Notes: generated by a model not told the origin, from the letters alone. Shown: positions 1 through 11,870, numbered from the stretch's first letter. The stretch is DNA of 64,000 nt from Porphyra umbilicalis (GCA_002049455.2 KV918924.1:1-64000), one strand, 5' to 3'. A program made the numbers and translations.

Positions 1-483
1 GCCTGGCGCAGTGCGCCTCCCCACGCACGTCGCCGCTGGATGACTGATGCAAAGGTCGTGGCGCCACCGTCAAGGGTGTTGGAGGTTGCACGGGGGCGCC
101 AGCCCAGGGTCGTCCTGTCGCCTCAGAGGGCTTCCGCAGGCCGTGCAAGGCTGTTTGAGCTCCTCTGTCGACGGCTGACGGGACGCTTGCGCTGGCCCCC
201 TCCGCACCGGAATGCGCGCTGACCGTTTCCCCCGCCTTCCGCTGCGTTTCACGTCTCTATGCAGCACAGCGAGGCGGCAGTCGCACCGGCGGCGGCGACG
301 GTCACGGCGGACGTGGGCAACACGGCGATGCGGGTATGGCGCCGGAGGCTGGGCCTGCGGTATTGGCGGCGCTGGTAGGCAGACTCGGCGACCGACGACG
401 ACAACCTGTTTTACGTTTTTCGTTTTTTATTGTTTTGTTCAAGTGAGACATGAAAACGTAAGATAAACTCTCCCGTCACTCCT
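1..483. other. no gene recognised
   Basis: This is GC-rich sequence at the window edge. Only short overlapping open frames on both strands are present, with Arg/Pro-rich translations typical of GC-driven shadows. It may hold the 3' flank of the minus-strand gene that ends at 484. No RNA gene or repeat was seen. Confidence 0.5.
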
Positions 484-1278
484 CTAAGAACGCATCCGGT
501 TGCTGCGCCCAGCAGTCGACGGTGTGTGCGACCTGCGCGGCGTGCGAGGCGCCGGCGGGTCCTCGGTGACGCCGACGCTGATGACAGCTTCCACTGCGCG
601 CTCGAACGCGTTGAAGTCACGCTCGGCCTGCACCGCTGCCTTTCGCGCGGCGTCCATGGGCCCTTTGAGCAGTCCCACCATCTCTCGAGCAACGCCGAGA
701 CTCAGGCGCGCCAGCGACTTGCGCTCCAGCAACGAAGCGTCCACATTGTCACCGTGGTAGAACAGCTGCTGCTGTAGCTCGTTGGGCCCCGTGAAACGTC
801 GGCGGACCCGACGGCCATCCTCGCCTTCAGCATCGCGCCGATTACCACGGGAGGGAGTACGGCCATCGGCGGTGGAGCCAGATGGGGTACTCCCGGAGGC
901 GGCAGCAGCACGGGTGGCGCCACCAGGGGCGCTCGCAGAGGCACCGGCCGCGACGCTGCCAGCAGGGGCACAGCCAGTGGCACTGCCAGCGGTCGCCCCG
1001 GCGGTAGTACCGGGAGCAGGGTGGCGCTCGTTCCGCGAGGCAGCGCGAAAAGCGTCAGCCCCACCATCCGAAGCGGGGGTAGGCACGATGAGGCCTGAGG
1101 CTGCCGCAGGAGAGGCCGTCCCTCGGATGGGAGGCGGGGGGGGGATTTGGCCCAGCGTTGCGGGTGAGCCGGCCCGAGCTTGAGCCGTGCCCCGCCGTGC
1201 GTCGCCGGCTGGGGGGTTGGCGCGCGCTGGTGTCATCGGAGACGAGGCCGGTGAGGTGGGGGTGGCGCCCGAGGTCAT
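484..1278 (-). CDS. hypothetical protein, disordered N-terminus and helical C-terminus (264 aa)
   Basis: The ATG at 1278 has a purine at -3 and the frame is open for 264 codons. Residues 1-160 are Ala/Pro/Ser/Gly-rich and probably disordered, ending in a basic patch (GRRVRRRF) that could be a nuclear signal. Residues about 165-245 are different: mixed charged and hydrophobic (NELQQQLFYHG, ASLLERKSLARLSLG, AERDFNAFERAVEAV), reading as amphipathic or coiled-coil helices. That change in composition is the main reason to believe it is coding. I do not recognise the family. A DNA-binding or adapter ORF of a transposon is possible, since transposon genes are common in this window, but no transposase is adjacent. 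The stop is at 484-486. Confidence 0.5.
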   Translation of the reverse strand: MTSGATPTSPASSPMTPARANPPAGDARRGTAQARAGSPATLGQIPPPPPIRGTASPAAASGLIVPTPASDGGADAFRAASRNERHPAPGTTAGATAGSATGCAPAGSVAAGASASAPGGATRAAAASGSTPSGSTADGRTPSRGNRRDAEGEDGRRVRRRFTGPNELQQQLFYHGDNVDASLLERKSLARLSLGVAREMVGLLKGPMDAARKAAVQAERDFNAFERAVEAVISVGVTEDPPAPRTPRRSHTPSTAGRSNRMRS

Positions 1279-2931
1279 CGTGACGAAGGACCTCGGGGTG
1301 TGGCGGGGACATGTGGATTGGCAGGGTAGGTGGCAAGAGTGGGTGTAGGAGGTGCGACGAGAAGGACGTGTGCTCTTTGTGTCTTCGCAAGGAGTTGGAA
1401 CGAGGGGCGGGTCAACGTTGATAAAGCGTCGGGGGTGGAGACCGACTGCGACAGGACCTCGGAGCAGGGATCACGCGACCCTGGCGCATGATCCCTGTGG
1501 CCGATTTCCTTTGATTTTTTCAGCCCCTCTATTGGTAGAAGCGCTGCGCGATGCCGTTCCCTGATACCGACGCGACTGACACAGGCTCGACGGCAATTTG
1601 CTGCGCCGCATCGTCGGTAGCCGCGCCCACCGCATCTCAGCCGCATCTCACTGCAGTTCGGCTGCATTTCGCAGACCATCGCATTTTCGAAAGCTTCGCA
1701 CGACAGGCCTGCAGATGTCGTCATATGTGAGTCCAGATGCATGGATTCTTTGCAAAGTAATGTCATCCGTTTAACCGGTTGCGGCGGGGGGATATATAAT
1801 TTGATTCATTTATTTCCTACTTCATTCAAGCCTTAACGGCTCGCTAATTCTTGTTCAGCCATCCGCCGGTTATCCCGTCACGGATGGAGCTTGCCGCCAC
1901 TTGCCGTCACTTCCATGAAGTTGTTGCCACTTGACTTGATCTGCCTTCCAGGCAGGCCACTTTCCAGCCTGACATCAGCGGCCTGCTGTGTCTGGCACCC
2001 GTGTCGGGTGGTCAGACACACTGTCGCAGACACCGGGCACACCGCCCTGACACTGTCATGTCCGGGAGCACAGCCGTGGCTGCTTCTGAACTGCGGTGCT
2101 GGGGCTCCGGGCGAGTCGGGGCTGTACAAGGGCCAAGTCGAATTGATCAGGTTGCATTTATAGTGCACCTGCACTGCATCTGCGTTCATGTCAACCTCAG
2201 CACAGGTGCGTGCCTCCCACGTATCTCCTGGCCAACTCACCCGCCACAGGCGCGGTCGTCATTTCCCCAGCGTGTGCACGAAAATGGGGCCATCACAGGC
2301 AACCAAGAGTAGCACAGGACGTGAAAACGGCGCAGGGGAGGCGTCAGTTCGTGTGTCCATTAAAAGCACCAGGTGGCGCCCCCCCCCCACACACAGCCCC
2401 ACCCCCCCCCCCCCCACTCCGACTGACGCCCACACCCGTGCCGCTGCCGCCACCGTCGTGGCCACCCGTCCCAGGTGAGCAACGCCGCCGAGGGCGGCCG
2501 CCCCCCGCCCTCCCCACCCACCTACGACCAAACCAGCGGCAGGCCGTGGCCTACCGCCCCCCACCCCCTCCCCCCCAAACACACAAAGACACCTGCAGGC
2601 GGCCTCTTGCCGCCCTCCTCCGCATCTACGCCCCAAGATGCGGGCTGAGCAGCCACCCCAGTGGCCTTACACCCCCCCCTGACCCCCCCCTTCGAACCGC
2701 GCGCGCATCCGCGCCGCCGCCGCCACCTCCGTGGGTGCGCGGCAGCGCCGAGCGCGGCCTCTCCCCGACCCACCCCCCCCCCGGCTGAAACGGAAAGGCT
2801 ACGAGTAACACGTCGGCGGGCACCCGACCGGCCGACGCGGTCGCCATCACCGCCCCGACAGCAACGGCCGAGGCGGGACGGAGCCAGCCGAGGTCTGGCG
2901 CGTGCGGCCGGGGCGCCCACGGGGCGCCGCT
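1279..2931. other. intergenic; TATA-like stretch, C-homopolymers, no gene supported
   Basis: A TATA-like run (gatatataat) lies at 1791-1800 in locally AT-rich sequence, but no convincing plus-strand gene follows. From about 2380 the sequence is C-rich with homopolymer runs (for example 2404-2415), and all frames are Pro- or Arg-rich. Nothing else can be supported. Confidence 0.4.
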
Positions 2932-3271
2932 CTAACCGACGGTGTGGCCGACCGTCACGCTCCCGCCGTCCGTGTCGGTGTAGGAGCCGCTGCGGGCGGC
3001 GCGGACGGGGGGGCCCCCCGGGGTGCCCCCGAGGCTCGCGCCGGGGGGAAGGCGGAGGCCGCCTGGCGCTGCCGCCGTGGGGGCGACGCAACGCCCGGCG
3101 GGGGTGCCGACAGAAGCGTCGACGGGGAGCGCATGGCCTAGGCCCGAGAGCGTGAAGCAGCCGCCGGGGCCGCTGAGGGGCTCGGTGCCGCCGCACCCGG
3201 GCGCCGGCGCCGCCCCCGCGGCGCTGTGAAAGTAGACGCGCCAGGGGGGCCGGGGGGGGACCGTCGCCGCG

Positions 3272-3331
<60 letters not shown>

Positions 3332-3479
3332 ACCGCCGCCGCCGATGCCGCGAGCGCGCGCGCGCCCGCCGCCGACCGGTCGACGCGCGGCGTCGTGGGC
3401 GGCGGCGGCGGCGGCGGCGGCACCGCCGCCGCCGATGCCGCGAGCGCGCGCGCGCCCGCCGCCGACCGGTCGACGCGCG

Positions 3480-3512
<33 letters not shown>

Positions 3513-4838
3513 CGAGCGGCGTTACCTTCGGGCGCAGCGTCGCCTGCGCGCTGCGCCAGGTATCCGAGGCTGCCGACAAGCGCGGCACGACGATGGTGGG
3601 GGGCGGGGGCGTGGGCGACCGCCCCCCCGCCGCCGCCATGTTGACGGCGAGGGCGGGGGCGAGGGCCACGACGTTGAGGAGCGACGCGATTTGTCTGTTG
3701 AGCTGCCCGTACGTGCCGTCGTTGAGGACGTAGGCGGGGGGGGGGTGGGATGGGAGGGGGGGGGGGCCCAATGCCTCCCGCACCGCCGCCGCCGAGAGGG
3801 GTTGGGTGTGGGGGGGGGGGGGTCCGCCGCCCAATCGTCGGCGCCTTGGAGGTCGAGGCCGCCCGTGTCGCCGTGTGTGGTGGGGGGTGGGAGTGGGGAA
3901 GGGTGGGGGGTCGCCGTCGTCGTCGCCACCGCCGTTGCCGCCGCCGACGAGGGCGTCGCCGTTGCCGCCGAGACCGCCATTGCCGCCGCCATCGGCGCCG
4001 TCGGCGCCGTCGCTGCCGCCACAGCCGTTACAACCGCCGTTGGGAGCGTTGCCATTGCGGCTGCCAATGCCATTCCCGCCGCCGTTGGGGGCGTCGCCGT
4101 TGCCGCCCCCACCGCCGTTACCGGCGCCGTCGGGGGCGTCTCCGTTGCCGCCGCCACCGCCCTTGCCGCCGCGATCGGCGTCGTCGGCGCAGTTGCTGCC
4201 GCCACCGCCGTAGCCGCCGCCGTTGGGGGCGTTGCCGTTGCCGCCGCCACTGCCACTGCTGCCGCCGTCGGGGGCGCCGCCGTTTCCGTCGCCACTGCCC
4301 TTGCCGCCGCCGTCGCCGCCATCGGCGCCGTCGCTGCAGCCGCTGTTTCCGCCATTGCCGCGACCACTGCCGCCGCCTCCGTCGTCTTTGCCGCCGTCGG
4401 CGCCTGTGCCGCCATTCCCGCCGCCGCTGTCGTCGCCGCCGCCTCTGCGGCTGCCGCCGCCGCCGCCATCACCGCCGTCGCCGCCGCCCCTTCCGCCGCC
4501 GCCGCCGCCGCCGCCGCCGTCGCCGCCGTCGCCGCCGCCGTCGCCTCTCTCGCCGAGGCCGTCGCCGCCGTCGCCGCCGTCGTCACCGCGGCCGCCCCGC
4601 CGCCCCGCAGCGTCTGCACAACCGCCGCGTGCCCGCGGCCGGGCGGCGTGGGCAGGCGTCGGGTAGTGGCGGCGGCGGACGCGGCGGCGGTGGCGGCGGC
4701 GGCGGCGGTGGCAGCGGTCGCGGCGGGCACGCCGACCACCCCACCGCGGACGGGGGGGGGGCCGTCCGCCTTGCCGACGGCGGTCGTGACGGCGGCGGCG
4801 CGGAGGGCGGTGAAGAGGAGGCGGCGCCACGAGGCCAT
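2932..4838 (-). CDS. Pro/Gly-rich putative secreted or cell-wall protein, probably spliced
   Basis: A minus-strand frame runs open from about 4983 to 2932. It encodes a Gly/Asp/Asn-rich block (GGNGDAPNGGG-type repeats, about 4590-3900), a more ordinary segment (NDGTYGQLNRQIASLL; VVPRLSAASDTWRSAQ), and two poly-Pro blocks separated by a repeated VDRSAAGARALAASAAAV unit. It ends in a Cys-containing tail (CGGTEPLSGPGGCFTLSG). The best N-terminus is in a neighbouring frame: the ATG at 4838 begins MASWRRLLFTALRAAAVT, like a signal peptide. A short intron, perhaps using the acceptor ..gttgtgcag at about 4613, could join the two frames. The composition suggests an extracellular matrix or wall protein. 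Opposite-strand frames are open too, but they read as Arg- or Ala-monotony and look like shadows. Confidence 0.4.
3277..3330. repeat. GGC trinucleotide repeat
   Basis: An almost pure run of ggc/gcg triplets (about 18 units) encodes one of the poly-Pro blocks of the minus-strand protein. Shorter versions recur at about 3400-3420 and 3489-3512. Confidence 0.85.
3331..3510. repeat. 90-bp tandem duplication inside the Pro-rich gene
   Basis: 3331-3420 and 3421-3510 are almost identical, with t/g differing near the end of the first unit. The unit is 30 codons, so the minus-strand frame is kept. It encodes the repeated VDRSAAGARALAASAAAV spacer plus a poly-Pro tract. Confidence 0.85.
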
Positions 4839-4983
4839 GGCCGACCACGTGTGGTGGCGGGGCTGCGCGGGGACGCCGCCACCACCGCCGTCGCCGCCGC
4901 CGCCGCCGTTGTGGCAGAGCGCGGGTGGGTGGCACGGAGAAGGGAGAGGGCGGCGCCGGTGCCGGTGGTGGCCGCCGCCGCAA

Positions 4984-5968
4984 AGGCGGTCGTCGACCGC
5001 CGTAGCGTCACGGACGGCGCGGCGCGGCGCGTGGCCGCCCCGCCGCCGCCGCCGCCCCCGCCGGCCGCCCCGGCGCCCGGGGCGTCACGGCGAGCCGCGT
5101 GCGCGGCGGCGGGGCGGGGCGGTTCGCGGCGGCGGCGGTGGCGGCGGCGGCGGCGGCGGCGGCGGCCGCCACCCCCCATTTCCTCGCCGTGATCGACGGG
5201 GAGATCCCGCGAGCTCCCTCAAGACATATAGACTTGTCCCGATCTCCAGATCGCCACGGAGTTGACAGAACTATTTAGAAAACAACATCGAGAACTGACG
5301 TTCAAATGACGAACGATTTCCATTCAAGAACAAGAAAGCGGAATTCGAAAACGAGAAATAGCCGCCGAAGAGGTGAAGAAATACTCCGGTAGTGCAATGG
5401 TGGGATTCTACGGCCAATCACAATGTTCATAGAGAACAGTTACACGAAGAAGAACATACTGATAAACGACTTATTTAAGGATGCTTAAGAATTGAAATAT
5501 CCTGAAGAAAGTTTTTGAGCACCTGACTATTCCTGAGATCAGTTCTATGTGTGCTCTTCGGTAGTTCTTTGCGGCGTGCTCGTGCTTGACCGCTGCAGCG
5601 GCGGCCGAGCAGACTATGGCGGCGGCAACGGACGCGGTTGCAAACAGTTAGTCAGGTACGGTGACTCTTGTGGGCGAGACGACACATGTGTGGCCGCGAC
5701 GGTCGCGACAGTCCACCCCACTGTCCGTCATCCCCCCGCCCGACTGTCCGCCATCCCTTCGCCCCGCTTTTTGCCCCGCCTCACCCCGCCGCGCCTCCCC
5801 GCCCCCGCATAACCCTTCTCCTAACCCGCCGCTGCCCTACAGGCGCCCCCGCTCTGGCCGGCCCCCTCCCCCCCCATCGCCTCTTTTCCTCCCTCTGCCT
5901 CCCTTCGGTTTTGGCGGCGCGCTACCCTCCAACCCCCTGCCCCCCGGCCCCCCAACCCACCATGGGCG
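4984..5968. other. intergenic, GC-rich then AT-richer; no gene supported
   Basis: 5041-5180 continues GGC-type low complexity. 5200-5560 drops in GC and has no long frame. 5700-5960 is C-rich with Pro-rich frames only. The AT-richer part could hold the promoter of the minus-strand Pro-rich gene. Confidence 0.35.
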
Positions 5969-6331
5969 GTGGCGGCGGAACCGTCGGCGGCGCCTGCCTT
6001 CCCCCCCGCCGCTTCCCTTTTCTGGAGGGGGCGGCTGGACGTGGCCGCCGCCGACGCGGACCTGGTGCCGCACGTCGCCACCATGCGCGTTGGCGACATT
6101 GCGGACGAAAATGACCTGGGGGGGTGGGCGGGTGGGGGGAAGGGGCGGGCGGAAGGGGATGCCGCGGTTGGTGCGCCCTGCAGACGCGGACCTCCACGTA
6201 CACACGTACGTGCTGGAGGGTGGTTCCGGATGGAGGGGGGTTCCACCGCCGCCGGCGGGGGGGGCGGCGCCACCGACAGCGACGCGGGCCCCGACGGCGT
6301 CGCCCTTGACGGCGCCGAAACCAGAGCCTGA
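5969..6331 (+). CDS. possible exon of an unknown protein
   Basis: The plus frame from 5969 lacks an ATG at its 5' limit. It contains a stretch with ordinary composition (SLFWRGRLDVAAADADLV followed by PHVATMRVGDIADENDL) in the middle of Gly/Pro-rich sequence. This could be an internal or first exon, but no splice-site partner was found. The ORF ends at the start of the direct repeat at 6318. I do not recognise a family. It may be chance. Confidence 0.2.
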   Translation: MAAEPSAAPAFPPAASLFWRGRLDVAAADADLVPHVATMRVGDIADENDLGGWAGGGKGRAEGDAAVGAPCRRGPPRTHVRAGGWFRMEGGSTAAGGGGGATDSDAGPDGVALDGAETRA

Positions 6332-6663
6332 ATCACTGCCAAACGTGTGATAGAGATGCTCTCAGACGGCCTCAAAGGCCCTTTTTCTGAGGCGCGCGCA
6401 CAGCCCAAGTCATTCGGGAGTGTCTTGGCCTTGAGACCTTTGTTAGCATCTTCATGTTTTTGCTGACATTGTACTTCATTGGATGACATTGGATGACATC
6501 TCACGCGTCAGACCTCTTTCACGAGTGGAAGCTTTTCGGGTCCTCGCCAGACCAAAGTCCTGAATCACTGCCAAGCGTGTGATGGAAATGCCCTCAGACG
6601 GCCTCAAAGGCTCTTTTCCTGAGGCTCGCGCACAGGCTAAGTCATTCGGGAAAGTCTTGGCCG
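6318..6663. repeat. direct repeat, two ~105-bp copies 232 bp apart
   Basis: About 6327-6432 and 6559-6663 match at most positions (both contain gacggcctcaaaggc and aagtcattcggga). The intervening sequence is not repeated. A short related string (gacggcctcaaag) also occurs near 17110. No terminal inverted repeats were seen. Confidence 0.75.
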
Positions 6664-7619
6664 TGAGAGCCGTTCAACGCAGAATCGTGGTCGCATTAGA
6701 GACGCCCGTCCTTGCTGTGGGTCTCTCTGGTGGCGTCGAGAAGGCACACCAGCGTGATTGGCGATTGTGAGACAACAGGTCCAGCGAATCATCTGCAATC
6801 AGTCCTGCACGGACTCGGTTTACTTCCTGTAGCCCCCCAGCACGTGGTCAAAAAACGTTCCTTGTGTTTGTTGGCAGGCACGGCGACGCTCACTTGGGCC
6901 ACTGGACGCACTGGGGTGGATTGAAGACCCGCCCTCACGCTTGAGATGCAGTTGAAATGATGTCCTAACCGGATCAGAGAACTCCAGCCGACACAGTTGT
7001 TGCGGATGGCCGGATGGTTGCGCGCATTTGCCTGTCTTTGGTATCATTATGGACTGCCCTGAGGTCAGGTTGGCGGTCAAGTCCTCACGCTCTCAGTCTT
7101 AGAATCGACCGGTCGCGGCCGAGGACGTTGCAGCAGAGAAACGACATATACGGACTAGAAAATGACGACAAGATGCAAACATGTATTTCTTGGAGCACGT
7201 CGAGAGCCGTCCCGATGTTGTGTACAGTGCTCGAGATGCGGTGCGATGCAGAAAATGACATCCAGATGCAGGTGGGCGCGGCTGCCGACGATGTGGCATG
7301 CCACATGCCGCGCTGCTGCAGCAGTGGCGCTTCCTTTAAATACAGCCTGGAGCTTTTCATGTTTTGTTCGCCGCTGCCAGCGCCACGGCAGCGAGCCACA
7401 ATACAGCTCACGATAGCATCACTGTGCTTGCACCATTGGTGTGGAGGGCGAGGGCGGAGCAGCTCCAGACAGCAGGTTGAAGTCGCTGCGGTGCCCTTGC
7501 ACGCGTTTAAGTGCGCACGGTAGCTTTGTGGCGCGAATGACGAAGGATTGGGGGACACAGGTTCTGAGAAATTGGGGTCAGACGCTGGGGATGCAACTCA
7601 CAATCTATCACTCTTTGCG
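6664..7619. other. no gene recognised
   Basis: This is mixed-composition sequence with only short frames that overlap each other on both strands. Nothing reads as a conserved domain. It is probably decayed repeat DNA. Confidence 0.4.
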
Positions 7620-8178
7620 GCCTTGGCACAGCCCTCCACGTGAGCCGTGCTGCTAACCGCGACTGCTGCGGGCAGACACCACCAGTTGCAGGCTTTTTGG
7701 GGGGCGGTTCCGGGGGGGGCACCTGGGAAAGCGGCCGTGGTCCCAGTCTGTTGTCCGAGCCGGTGGTGAATGCTGGTATGGCGATGTGGAGGCATATGGC
7801 ACTCGTGCTGACCGCAGCCAGGCGAACCTCAGGCGTCGATGTGTCCACGCCTGTGCAACCTCCCACCGAGCGCTCAGGCCCCAGTTTGCCACGTCGCGCA
7901 GTCTGTTACTTGTTGCGGCCCTAGAACAGGCCTCCACGCAGGCCGTGCTGCTAACCGCGACTGCTGCGGTCCGACACCACCAGTTGCAGGCTTTTTTAGG
8001 GGCGGGTCCGGGGGGGGCACCCGGAAAAGCGGCCGTTGTCCCAGTCTGCAGTCCGAGCCGGTGGTGAATGCTGGCATGGCGATGTGGAGGCATATGACAC
8101 TCGTGCTGACCGCAGCCAGGCGCTCCTCAGTCGTTTGTGTGTCCACGCCTGTGCAAGCACTCACCGAGCTCAGACCCC
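7620..8178. repeat. 298-bp tandem repeat, two copies
   Basis: Shared blocks (ccgtgctgctaaccgcgac, gttgcaggctttt, gcgatgtggaggcatatg) recur at a constant offset of 298 bp (7645/7943, 7685/7983, 7781/8079). A partial third unit may start at about 8170. Long overlapping frames on both strands exist only because of the repeat. Confidence 0.8.
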
Positions 8179-9106
8179 TGTATGACACTTCGCGCTGTTC
8201 CATTGGCTCCGGATCCCTCGCTGGCTGCCTTCACGCCGTTCTGGCTTCCCAGCGCTGCTGCCAGACTCGTAGTAGCACCGGTGAGACAGCTAAGAACTCA
8301 TGCGGCGTTGCCCGTGGCACTTCCGTGACCAGTAACAGGGCACTGGCAATGTTCGATGGCTGTCGGCACAGACGTAAAACGGGTGACGAGGGACGTCGGT
8401 GGCCTCAGACTCTGGCTGGAGAAGGGCTGGGCGCTGAGAACCTGGGTGGGTGGGATGCAGCCGGTGGCCTGCAGCACTCTACGGCTGAATGGGGCGCGTT
8501 GAGGCGCTTGGGTGCCGCGCCAGGCATGCGCACCTTCAATCTGGCCCGTGAGGGACTGCCCGCAGAACGTGTACATAAACATGGTCTGTTGGCGCATCCA
8601 CTCGAATCCGAGACGACACGCCACCACCTGCCCAGCTTGCCTCTTCAACCACTGCCGCTGAATTACTCTGCACCGCGCACCAGCCATCGATTCCCCGTAA
8701 TGGGCACACCCTTTCCCAAGGCCTCAGGCTTCGAAACCGCCCTTGCTTTCCCGTTCAGCCCACGCCCGCCGCCCATCTTTATCCCCGCACTCATCACTGA
8801 TGCGGCAGCCGTCGACTCAACGCTGTGCCCGCGGACAGCCGCGGCCGCCGAGGCGCTGGCGTCGCCGACGGCGCCAACCCGCTCCCTCCTGACACCCACA
8901 ACCGACGTGGACGCCGCTGACGCCGCCGCCGCATCCACTGCTGCTGACCTACGTCGTCAAGAGTGCGGCCGCCGACGGCGCCACCGCGTCCCCCCCAACA
9001 CCTGCCACCGATGTGGTCGCCCCTGACGCCGCCGCCGCTTTGTTGTGCGCTTGTGCGATTTGGGCGCCGGACAGGTGGTCGGGCGACAAGGAGGGCCGGG
9101 TGCGGT
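8179..9106. other. upstream region of the Ala-rich gene; no separate gene supported
   Basis: A plus frame runs from 7839 through the 298-bp repeat to 9026. Its last part (from an ATG at 8700) is Ala/Thr/Asp-rich and could be an N-terminal exon of the gene at 9107. The part before 8700 reads as non-coding. Confidence 0.3.
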
Positions 9107-11870
9107 ATGTTGTCGCCACCGGCTCCATGTCCCCCTGTTGCCGCGTCGACGCTCGACGCGGCCGTCGCGGCGGTGCTGGCCGCCGGCCGCCCGGTCCGCC
9201 TGATCGACGTGTATGTGCCGCCGGCACCGCCGCCAATGGGCGCTGCCGACGTGGCGCTGCTGCTGGCGGTGGTGGCGGCCGTGGAGGGGGGGCCGCCGGG
9301 AACGGGCGGCGCTGGGGGGGAGGGTGGGTGGGGGGGGGGGGACGGCGCCGATGGCGCCGCCGCCGACGGCGGCGGCGGCGACCGCGACAGCGACGGCGGC
9401 GACGATGGCGGCGACGGCGACAGAGAGACGCTGGGCGACGGCGTGGCCGCCCTGCTCACGGCGGCGCTCGTTTACGCCGACCGCGCTCTGCCACTGGCGG
9501 CATCCCACACGGGCTCCCGCGCCGACGGCCTGCGGCTGCTGGCGGTGGGCGTCAGCCTCCCGGAAATTGTACGGCGGACCGTGGACGCGGGGCGGGCGCT
9601 CGTGGCGGCTTTCCTCTTCGACGGGTGCGTGGGGGGGCGGGCGCCCCCGTCGGCTGGCGGCGCTCCGCAAACCGGCTATGCGCGGTATGCACGGCGGCTG
9701 TGTGCCTACGCGGCCGTCGAGTTGTGGGCGGCGCTCTTTCCGCGCGTGCCGCCGGCGCGGCGGGCGTTGCTCGCGGACGCAGGCGCGGCGGCCGACGGCA
9801 GCGGCGGCGGGCGCGGTGGGCGCGGTGCCGACGCGGCCGTTGCGCTCGTTACCCGCCTCGCGACGACGTCTGACTTGAAGGCCGCCCCGCTTCAGTTGCC
9901 GGTCGGCCCGACCGCCGCCACGTACCGGTGCGGGGATTGTTTGGCGGCGGGCTGGGGCGACGCCGAGGTCGCCGAAGTTGTTGCCGACGCCCTCGAGGGC
10001 GCCCGGGTTCTCCCGGCGGGCGCGCCCGCGTTGGCGGCGACCGCCGCGGCGTGGCCCCACTCCTGGGTACCCTCCGCGTGCGCGGCATGGGCTCGCGCCC
10101 GCTGGGGGGGCGGCCATCGTGTCGGCGGCGGGGCAGGCGGCGCTCGCCGCGGCGGTGCCGCGCTTGGCGGTGGTTGCGGCGGGTGCGGCGGCGGGCGGCC
10201 GCGGGCGCCTCATCCAGGCACTCGAGGACCTCCCATACGTGGTGGGAGGGGGTGGAGTGGGGTGGGGCGGGGTCGCCACCGAGCTGGGGGGGCTCGCCGC
10301 CGCTGACGCCGCCGCCGCCGGGCGGAGGGGGGGGGGGGGGGGGTTGCCTGCGCGTCCACTGGGACGCCCCGCCCGTGGTGGTTGGGGGAAAGAGGGGGGG
10401 GGAGCGGCGCCACCCGCACCGCCGCCGCCTCCGCCGCCGCCGCCGCCGCCGCCGCCCGTCGCCATCCTCGCCGCCGCCTTTGCTCGTGGCGCCGACGGCG
10501 TGTGGCGGCCTGCGCTGGATGCGGTCGTCCACCTCACCGCCGGCCGGCGGGCGCGGCGTACGTGGACGACCCGGGCGGGGCCTGCGGAAGGCGGCCACCC
10601 CCGCCGCAGCCGCCGCCCCGCCGGGCTGTGCGGGTGTGGGCGAGGGTGGCGCCGCGCCGCCCGACGCGGCGCGCCTCGACCTCCTCCTCTACCTTGCCAA
10701 GTCGCGCGTCGGCGCGGCCGTGGCAGCGTCGACGCCTAGCAACGGACTGTCGGTCTCCCTCCACCGCACCCTCTCCGTCTTCGTGGCGACGCACCCTCTC
10801 TGTCTACGTTGAGGCGCTGGCGTAGCGGGAGAGCGACCGCGCGCTCGGCGACGGTGAATACGTGGCGTCAACGACGGCGGTCGCCAGCGCCGGGGCCCCC
10901 GCCCCCGCCACCGCCGCCCCTGCAGCCGCCACGGCCGCCGCCACGGCCGCCCTGCCGCCGCCCCTGTCGGTCGCCGCCGCGACCGACGCCGTTGGGTCGC
11001 TGCTGCGGGCGGCGCCGCGGCTGGGCAGCGACACGGAACGCGTCGCCGCCACACGGCTGCTGCTCGTCGCGGCCGCGGGCAAGTGGGGGGCCGTGACGGC
11101 GGGGGAGGGGGGGTGCGCGACGACGTTGCCGCCGCCGTGGTGGTTTTTGTGCGGATGCTAGCCGCCACGGAGCCGCGTGCCAGAGGCGGCGGCGGTCGCG
11201 GCGGCAGCGGTAGCGGCGGCGGTGGCGGCGCCGGCGCCGGGGACGGCGGGGACGGCCGCACGGCGGGGGCGGTGGCGGTGCCCCTCGTCGGCACCGTCGC
11301 CGCACTGCCCATCGGCACGGCGACGCAGCTGCTGACGGCGGTGGCGCTCGCCGCCGACCGGCTCACCGTGCGCGCGGCGGCGGCGGTGGTCCCCGCCGCC
11401 GTGGGCGCCGTCGCGTCCGCGTCGCCGGCCGTCGCGCCGGCGTGGCAGCGTCTCACTCGTGACCTGCCGCCGCCGCCGCCGCTGCCGCCGCGGGGGCGCG
11501 GCGGCGCCGCCGCTGCCGCCCCCGGCGGAGGCTCGTGGGGGGGGAACGCGGCGGAGGCGGGCCGTCGGGTCGGTGGCGGCCGCCACGGCGACCGCCGTCC
11601 GCGTCGCCCCTCCTGACCTCCATCGCCGCGGCGGCGGCGCGGGGCGTCGACGCGCGCCTCCCCGGCGGCAACGGCAACGGCAACTGCAACGGCAACGGCG
11701 ACGGCGCGCCCGCCGCTGGCGCCGCCACAGCCGCCGCCGCGGGCGTGGCGGTGCGCCTGTTTGGGTGTGGGAGGGCCTTGGCCGCCGCGGCAGCGGCGGC
11801 GGCGGCAGTGCCCCCCGCCGCCGCATCCCCCCCGCCGTCGTCAGCCGTACGGTTGGCCGCGTCGGCTGCA
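9107..11870 (+). CDS. large Ala-rich helical protein, multi-frame (introns or frameshifts)
   Basis: From the ATG at 9107 a coherent helical protein reads through several frames in order. 9107-10108 gives LDAAVAAVLAAGRPVRLIDV, ADGLRLLAVGVSLPEIVRR and ARRLCAYAAVELWAALF. After the 7-G run at 10108-10114 it continues one frame over (AAIVSAAGQAALAAAV; RLIQALEDLPYVV). Later come AILAAAFARGADGVWRPAL, RLDLLLYLAKSRVG, LSVAAATDAVGSLLRAAPR (about 10970), VAAAVVVFVRMLAATEP (about 11120) and TATQLLTAVALAADRLTV (about 11320). Hydrophobic-Ala helices in pairs recall an alpha-solenoid (HEAT/ARM/importin-like) protein, but I cannot name it. At least some switches fall at G-runs (10108, 10322-10343), so homopolymer errors and short introns are both possible. 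Gly/Asp-rich insertions sit between helices. Confidence 0.4.

Noticed and set aside
3226-5265. 679-aa plus-strand Arg/Ala ORF opposite the Pro-rich gene
   Set aside because: Monotonous Ala-Val/Arg translation of GCC repeats. The minus-strand reading has mixed composition and a signal peptide.
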